Origin: Bacillota bacterium
GTDB taxonomy: Bacteria; Bacillota; Sulfobacillia; UBA3575; DUQP01
DNA length: 52,419 nucleotides
Direction of reading: 5' to 3'
NCBI GenBank assembly: GCA_012837735.1
Contig: DUQP01000025.1
Coordinates: 1-52,419 of the forward strand
Shown here: positions 51,426 to 52,419 of the stretch, piece by piece
Numbering within the stretch: position 1 is the stretch's first letter
How the letters are laid out: every line of letters starts with the position of its first letter
The notes under the pieces: model-generated
Told to the model about the DNA's origin: nothing
Databases searched by the model: none
The model's input: the letters and a program-made list of their open reading frames with translations, nothing else
Program-made: the position numbers and the translations under genes

Positions 51426-52419
51426 TCGCGTTCCGCCTCAGAACTTGGAGGCAGAGCAGTCCGTTTTAGGGAGTATGCTCTTGGAGCGTGAGGCGGTTCT
51501 GAAGGCAATGGAGCTCATCCGGCCGGGAGATTTTTACCGCGAGGCGCACAGAATAATATATGAGGCCATGGTACGGGTTTCGGAGCAGGGTGATGCCATC
51601 GATACCATTACCGTGAGCGCAGAGTTGCAGCGGCGCGGATTGTTGGAAGATGTCGGCGGCATTGCTTACCTGACCAGTCTCGCTAATGCTGTCCCAACTG
51701 CCGCTAACGTGTATTATTATGCTCGCATCGTCGAGGAGAAGGCTCGCCTGCGCGAATTGCTATCGGCGGTCGCTCAGATTTCCGCCCGGGTTTACGAAGG
51801 GTCAGAAGATGCCGAGGTGCTGATCGATGAAGCTGAACAGGCAATCTTCAAGATCGCCGAAGGGATGCACCGGCAGCCGTTTGTCGGTCTGAAAGAACTG
51901 TTGAAAGATACATTTGAGCGGGTAGAGCACCTCTTTTTGAATAAAGGTGAGGTAATCGGGGTACCGAGTGGGTTCACAGACTTGGATAACCTGACATCCG
52001 GTTTTCACCCCTCCGAGTTGATTATTCTAGCCGCGCGGCCGTCCAGTGGCAAGACGACTCTGGGGCTAAACATAGCCTGTCACGCCGCTTTGAATGGGAC
52101 ACCAACGGGAGTTTTCAGCCTCGAGATGTCCAAAGAGCAGCTGGCGCAGCGCATTTTGTGTTCTGAGGCCCACGTCGATGCGCAAAGACTGCGGACAGGC
52201 TTTTTACAAGATAAGGATTGGCAAAAACTTTCCCGCGCGCTGGGTCGTTTGGGGGAGGCCCCGATCTTGGTGGATGATACAGCCAGCATATCGGTAATTG
52301 AGTTGCGGGCGCGAGCGCGGCGGATGCGCGCAGAGCATGATATTGGCCTAATCATAGTTGACTACTTGCAGTTAATGCGTACCCATGGCAGGTTTGAAAA
52401 CAGGCAACAGGAGGTTTCC
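51410..52419 (+). CDS. dnaB: Replicative DNA helicase DnaB, 3' end cut by the window edge
   Basis: The first 336 codons of the replicative helicase. The N-terminal domain starts 'RVPPQNLEAEQSVLGSMLLE'. The linker and then 'GVPSGFTDLDNLTSGFHPSELIILAARPSSGKTT' (in parts) carry Walker A, followed by 'GVFSLEMSKEQLAQRI' and Walker B 'GLIIVDYLQLM'. The sequence runs off the right edge, so the C-terminal DNA-binding loops are not seen. TTG 51410 follows a very strong CCGGAGGTGATA and lies inside the lonC end. It is named dnaC in Bacillus subtilis. Confidence 0.97.

Overview
The window is a chromosomal replication-origin neighbourhood of an endospore-forming Firmicute, most likely a clostridial-type anaerobe. 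Bacillus-like gene order is conserved around dnaA (rpmH-rnpA-yidD-yidC-jag-mnmE-mnmG-rsmG-noc-soj-spo0J to the right; dnaN-yaaA-recF-DUF721-remB-gyrB-gyrA to the left). Sporulation-linked genes are present (yyaC, a spore-type lonC, soj/spo0J/noc), GTG and TTG starts are frequent, Shine-Dalgarno sites are strong, and T-box and FMN riboswitches occur. No phage, insertion sequence or CRISPR array was seen.

Left arm (1-22124), mostly transcribed leftward. The far left carries an edge-truncated proton-pumping antiporter-like subunit (NuoL/EchA type), a 3-hydroxyisobutyrate dehydrogenase-family reductase, a small cupin, tRNA-Arg, a LysM-M14 cell-wall peptidase, and two tRNA-Ser genes around a DUF1361 membrane protein. 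Next is mtnP - class II aldolase - mtnA - serS, which looks like a thio/deoxyadenosine salvage set, then a T-box-controlled serine operon (class V aminotransferase, serA), pdxST, and gyrAB-remB-DUF721-recF-yaaA-dnaN.

Origin (21861-23934). It has two parts flanking dnaA. The dnaA-dnaN gap holds abutting DnaA boxes, a GC clamp, TAG/TAA trios and an AT-rich stretch, matching a basal unwinding element. The dnaA upstream gap holds two perfect DnaA boxes and two promoter-like elements whose -35 hexamers overlap DnaA boxes. Transcription diverges from here.

Right arm (23935-52419), mostly rightward. After the rpmH-to-spo0J block, a perfect parS palindrome starts on the base after the spo0J stop codon. 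An accessory stretch follows: larBC on the opposite strand, M23 peptidase plus bactofilin, a phosphoribosyltransferase, yyaC, a membrane-anchored beta-propeller, a small membrane protein, CvpA, an MscS channel, DUF951 and a half-ferritin-like protein. Then come rpsF-ssb-rpsR, an FMN-riboswitch ribD-ribE-ribBA-ribH operon, a PAS/HD-GYP protein on the opposite strand, and DUF2232-rplI-lonC-dnaB, with dnaB cut by the window edge.

Most of the window is well-understood housekeeping sequence. I did not find a clearly new system. The items most worth testing are the mtnP-aldolase-mtnA set, the origin architecture with DnaA-box-overlapping dnaA promoters, the inverted repeat against the rpmH promoter, the bactofilin/M23 pair, and the unassigned membrane cluster at 37.8-41.0 kb. 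All functions are inferred from reading the sequence; no database search was run.
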